From Pseudomonadota bacterium (GTDB lineage Bacteria; Pseudomonadota; Gammaproteobacteria; Steroidobacterales; Steroidobacteraceae): a stretch of 17,676 nt of DNA. The stretch lies in assembly GCA_003242275.1 (NCBI GenBank), contig QGUX01000032.1:1-17676 (forward strand), in the 5' to 3' direction. Positions within the stretch are counted from its first letter, which is position 1, and each line of letters opens with the position of its first letter. The notes under the pieces are model-generated. The model had not been told where the DNA came from, searched no databases, and was given only the letters and a program-made list of their open reading frames with translations. The position numbers and the translations under genes are program-made. This document shows, one piece after another, positions 14,063 to 17,676 of this stretch.

Positions 14063-14734
14063 ATGCGCAAGACGTTCGAAATCGTCGCCGAGACGCGCAA
14101 GGAGCAGGGCAAGGGTGCGAGCCGCCGCCTGCGCCGCGCGGCCAAGGTGCCGGGAATCCTCTATGGCGGCAAGGATGCGCCGACCCCCGTGGTGCTCGAT
14201 CACCTGAAGCTGCTGAACGTGATCGAGGACGAGAAGTTCTACTCCAGCATCATCAGGCTGAAGCTGGACGGCCAGGACCAGCAGGCCGTCGTGAAGGACG
14301 TGCAGCTGCACCCGGCCAGGAACCAGGTGCTGCACGTGGACCTGCAGCGCGTGCTGGCCGACCAGCCGATCCGCCTGCACGTGCCCATCCACTTCCTCAA
14401 CGCCGGCAGCGCGCCGGGCGTGAAGCTGCAGGGCGGCATCGTGTCGCACCTGAAGACCGAGGTGGAAGTGTCCTGCCTGCCGAAGGACCTGCCCGAGGCG
14501 CTGGAGGTGGACATGTCGCAGATGAACCTGAACGAGACCATCTTCCTGAAGGACCTGAAGCTGCCCGAGGGCGTGACGCTGCCGGAGCTGGCCCAGGGTC
14601 GCAACCCGCCGGTGGTCTCCATCCACGCGCCGCGCGTCGAGGAGGCGGAGCCGGCGGCTGCCGAGGCGGCACCGGCCGCCGCCGCGCCGGCCGCTGCGAA
14701 GGAAGGCGAGAAGAAGGACGCCGGCAAGAAGTAA
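14063..14734 (+). CDS. rplY: 50S ribosomal protein L25 (bL25), long CTC/TL5 form
   Basis: Binds 5S rRNA in the large ribosomal subunit; the long form is related to general stress protein Ctc of Bacillus and TL5 of Thermus. The 223-residue product has the N-terminal 5S-binding domain (about 1-92, opening MRKTFEIVAETRKEQGKGAS and containing KVPGILYGG), a C-terminal beta domain (about 95-190, with AGSAPGVKLQGG) and a low-complexity Ala/Glu/Lys tail (about 193-223) ending KKDAGKK. E. coli L25 has only the first domain. The ATG at 14063 has GGAG 6 bases upstream; the frame extends 5' to 14000 but that extension lacks family similarity. The neighbours prs and pth are the classic ones. Confidence 0.97.
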   Translation: MRKTFEIVAETRKEQGKGASRRLRRAAKVPGILYGGKDAPTPVVLDHLKLLNVIEDEKFYSSIIRLKLDGQDQQAVVKDVQLHPARNQVLHVDLQRVLADQPIRLHVPIHFLNAGSAPGVKLQGGIVSHLKTEVEVSCLPKDLPEALEVDMSQMNLNETIFLKDLKLPEGVTLPELAQGRNPPVVSIHAPRVEEAEPAAAEAAPAAAAPAAAKEGEKKDAGKK

Positions 14735-14779
14735 TCCCTTCGCGGATTGCCGACCTGCCAGCGCCCGGCGCCGCCGCAG

Positions 14780-15376
14780 ATGCCCGCCACCGCGATCCAG
14801 CTCATCGTCGGCCTGGGGAACCCGGGCCGCGAGTACGAAGCCACGCGCCACAACGCGGGCTTCTGGCTGGTGGATGAGCTGGCGCGGCGCCACGGCGGCG
14901 CCTTTCGCCTGGAGCCGCGCTTCCGTGCCGAGCTGGCACGGGTGCGGCTTGCGGGCGGCGAGGTGTGGCTGGCCAAGCCACAGGACTACATGAACAACAG
15001 CGGCCGCGTCACCGCGGCCGTTGCCTCCTTCTACAAGATCCCGCCGGCCGCCATCCTGGTGGCACATGACGAACTGGACCTTCCTCCCGGGGAGCTCAGG
15101 CTCAAGCTCGGGGGTGGAGCCGGCGGCCACAATGGCCTGAAGGACCTGATCGCGCACATCGGCGAGGGCTTCTGGCGGCTGCGCATCGGCGTGGGGCACC
15201 CCGGCTCGCGCGAGCTGGTCACGCCTTACCTGCTGGGACGGCTGGGGCCGTCCGAGCGCGCGCCCATCGAGCAGTCCATCCCGGCGGCGGCCGACATCGT
15301 GCCGGTGCTGCTGGAACAGGGCGGCGAGCGCGCGATGCAGCAGCTTCACACCACGCCACGCGCGCCGCGCGGCTGA
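14780..15376 (+). CDS. pth: Peptidyl-tRNA hydrolase
   Basis: Cleaves peptidyl-tRNA released from stalled ribosomes, recycling tRNA. The protein has 198 residues, close to the E. coli enzyme. From the ATG at 14780 it reads [19 protein letters not shown], with Asn14 and catalytic His24, then MNNSG (Asn72), [10 protein letters not shown] (Asp97) and GGHNGL (His117, Asn118). These match E. coli Asn10, His20, Asn68, Asp93, His113 and Asn114 with a constant offset of four. The TTG at 14747 would add 11 unrelated residues. The chosen ATG has no clear Shine-Dalgarno; translation may be coupled to rplY, which ends 45 bases upstream. The next gene, ychF, begins 16 bases after the stop. Confidence 0.97.
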   Translation: MPATAIQLIVGLGNPGREYEATRHNAGFWLVDELARRHGGAFRLEPRFRAELARVRLAGGEVWLAKPQDYMNNSGRVTAAVASFYKIPPAAILVAHDELDLPPGELRLKLGGGAGGHNGLKDLIAHIGEGFWRLRIGVGHPGSRELVTPYLLGRLGPSERAPIEQSIPAAADIVPVLLEQGGERAMQQLHTTPRAPRG

Positions 15377-15392
15377 ACGTTCAAGGACTCAC

Positions 15393-16484
<1,092 letters not shown>

Positions 16485-16610
16485 CGGCAGTGCGGGGCCG
16501 GAGCGGCGGCAGGGATCACGCGGCCTCCCTCTATCAATGAGCGTTCGGCCACGCAGTAAGTAGTTTCCGCATATATAGCCGTTTGATTATTGCCGGATGC
16601 CGCGCATTTT

Positions 16611-16692
16611 TTGACTGTCGCGGCAAGTGCTGACGCGGATACTTCCTCCACTGTAAAGTGCGCACCGTTTGGGGGCGTCGCGAAACGCGACG
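16611..16692 (+). promoter_or_regulatory. AT-richer leader with perfect 7-bp hairpin before the fourth receptor gene
   Basis: The gap after ychF is AT-richer than the genes around it. TTGACT at 16611-16616 could be a -35, but no good -10 lies at standard spacing; CTGACG (16630) with TGTAAA (16652) at 16 bases is an alternative. CGTCGCG-AAA-CGCGACG (16676-16692) is a perfect inverted repeat that could be an operator or a leader hairpin about 27 bases before the start. The promoter is undecided; the repeat is clear. Confidence 0.4.
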
Positions 16693-16709
16693 TATCGCAT
16701 TTTAATTCT

Positions 16710-16714
16710 GGGGG
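16710..16714 (+). promoter_or_regulatory. G5 ribosome-binding tract of the fourth receptor gene
   Basis: GGGGG after AATTCT lies 5 bases before the GTG at 16720, the same form as in the cassette genes although this receptor belongs to another subfamily. Confidence 0.6.
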
Positions 16715-16719
16715 TCATC

Positions 16720-17676
16720 GTGCCAAATCATGGATCCGTTCGATCGGCCGTACGCTCTTGCCTGAGTCTCGTGCTCTGCGCGGGCATCGCCACCGTGGCG
16801 ACCGCCGCCGAGGAGCTCGACGAACTCGAGGAGGTCGTGGTCACTGCGCAGTTCCGCGAACAGAATGTGCAGGACACGCCTCTGGCGATCACTGCGGTCT
16901 CGGCTGAAATGCTCGAGAACCGCAACCAGACCAACATCACCGAGATCACCGCGCAGGCGCCGAGCGTGATGCTCAAGCCGCAGAGCGCCATGTACGGCCC
17001 GGCCATCGCGGCCTACATCCGCGGCATCGGCGCCGGCGACTTCAACCCGGCGCTGGAGCCCGGCGTCGGCATCTACATCGACGACGTCTACTTCGCCACG
17101 CTGACCGGCGGCATCATGGACCTGCTCGACCTCGACCGCGTCGAGGTGCTGCGTGGTCCGCAGGGCACGCTGGCGGGACGCAACTCCATCGGTGGCGCGG
17201 TCAAGCTCTATTCGAAGAAGCCCACGGCCGAGAACAGCGGTTCGTTCCACGTGACCTATGGTTCGCGCGACCGGCTCGACCTCCGCGGCACGGCGAATTT
17301 CGCGCTCACCGACAACCTGTTCGTACGCATCTCCGGCGTCGACAAGAAACAGGATGGCTATGTCAAGCGCCTCGACTACGGTTGCGTATACCCGAACAAT
17401 CCCTTCGGCATCCCCGCGCAGCGCCCGACCACTGCAGGCTGCGTGCTGGGCAAGGACAGCAACGTCAATTACAGCGCCGCGCGCGCGGCGATCCGCTGGC
17501 TGGCCAGCGACAGGGCAGAGATCAACCTGTCGGCCGATTACGTGAACGACCGCCGCAATCCCACCGGCGTGGTGCTGGTCGATTACCGCGACGAGCCCAA
17601 CATGGATGCGGCATTCGAGCGCTCGCAGGCCATCTACGCCAAGTATCCTACAACAACTCCACCGCCCACCACCTCG
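16720..17676 (+). CDS. TonB-dependent receptor, N-terminal part (3' truncated by window edge)
   Basis: Translation from the GTG at 16720 gives a signal peptide (about 1-30, ending ATATAA-like VATAA), an acidic stretch EELDELEE, the TonB box EVVVTAQ, and a plug with QDTPLAITAVSAEML, IRGIGAGDFNPALEPGVGIY and the signature DRVEVLRGPQGTLAGRNSIG, then the first barrel strands. This is the style common in sphingomonads, Caulobacter and Steroidobacter and differs from the cassette receptors, which lack RGPQGTL. The frame stays open to the window end, but the last 10 residues (PTTTPPPTTS) look wrong; the next frame from 17649 reads YNNSTAHHL, as expected in a barrel, so one base may be missing near 17647. 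No lipoprotein partner is visible before the edge. Substrate unknown. Confidence 0.93.
   Translation, partial: MPNHGSVRSAVRSCLSLVLCAGIATVATAAEELDELEEVVVTAQFREQNVQDTPLAITAVSAEMLENRNQTNITEITAQAPSVMLKPQSAMYGPAIAAYIRGIGAGDFNPALEPGVGIYIDDVYFATLTGGIMDLLDLDRVEVLRGPQGTLAGRNSIGGAVKLYSKKPTAENSGSFHVTYGSRDRLDLRGTANFALTDNLFVRISGVDKKQDGYVKRLDYGCVYPNNPFGIPAQRPTTAGCVLGKDSNVNYSAARAAIRWLASDRAEINLSADYVNDRRNPTGVVLVDYRDEPNMDAAFERSQAIYAKYPTTTPPPTTS

Noticed and set aside
16590..16907. 105-codon plus-strand frame beginning at 16590
   Set aside because: It overlaps the leader and signal-peptide region of the fourth receptor in another frame and has no recognisable content.

Overview
The window looks like chromosomal DNA from a high-GC gammaproteobacterium. 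The order prs-rplY-pth-ychF on the plus strand is the usual gammaproteobacterial arrangement. The other genes are large TonB-dependent receptors (TBDTs) with acidic leaders before the TonB box, a style common in nutrient-scavenging lineages such as the Xanthomonadales/Nevskiales/Steroidobacter grouping. That placement is an inference from gene order, base composition and receptor style, not from a marker-gene match. All supported genes lie on the plus strand.

Region 1 (1-12886) is a tandem array of paralogous two-gene cassettes. Each complete cassette has a very large TBDT gene (1298 and 1225 residues), a short gap containing a GC-rich hairpin, a gene for a cysteine-patterned lipoprotein (671 and 581 residues), and a strong rho-independent terminator with a GNRA-type tetraloop. 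The window opens inside the last gene of a third cassette: a C-terminal fragment related to the lipoproteins, followed by the same type of terminator. At least three units are therefore implied, of which two are complete. All the receptor and lipoprotein starts carry an unusual G5-G6 ribosome-binding tract, usually with Ts or A/T in front. No enzyme, regulator, TonB/ExbBD or SusD-like gene is present. The likely theme is uptake of a bulky or complex substrate across the outer membrane by a receptor working with a dedicated lipoprotein, comparable in logic (not in sequence) to SusC-SusD or TbpA-TbpB.

Region 2 (12887-16484) is housekeeping. A near-consensus promoter drives prs (PRPP synthase), followed by rplY (ribosomal protein bL25, long CTC form), pth (peptidyl-tRNA hydrolase) and ychF (OLA1-type ATPase). 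These genes are closely spaced and probably form one operon, with a long hairpin between prs and rplY.

Region 3 (16485-17676) is an AT-richer leader with a perfect 7-bp stem, followed by the 5' part of a fourth TBDT from a different subfamily. It runs off the window and shows signs of a one-base loss in its last 30 bases.

The most interesting content is the receptor/lipoprotein cassette family. The two full lipoproteins share exactly nine cysteines (one lipobox and four apparent pairs in the same order) and a conserved C-terminal domain that I cannot assign to a named family.
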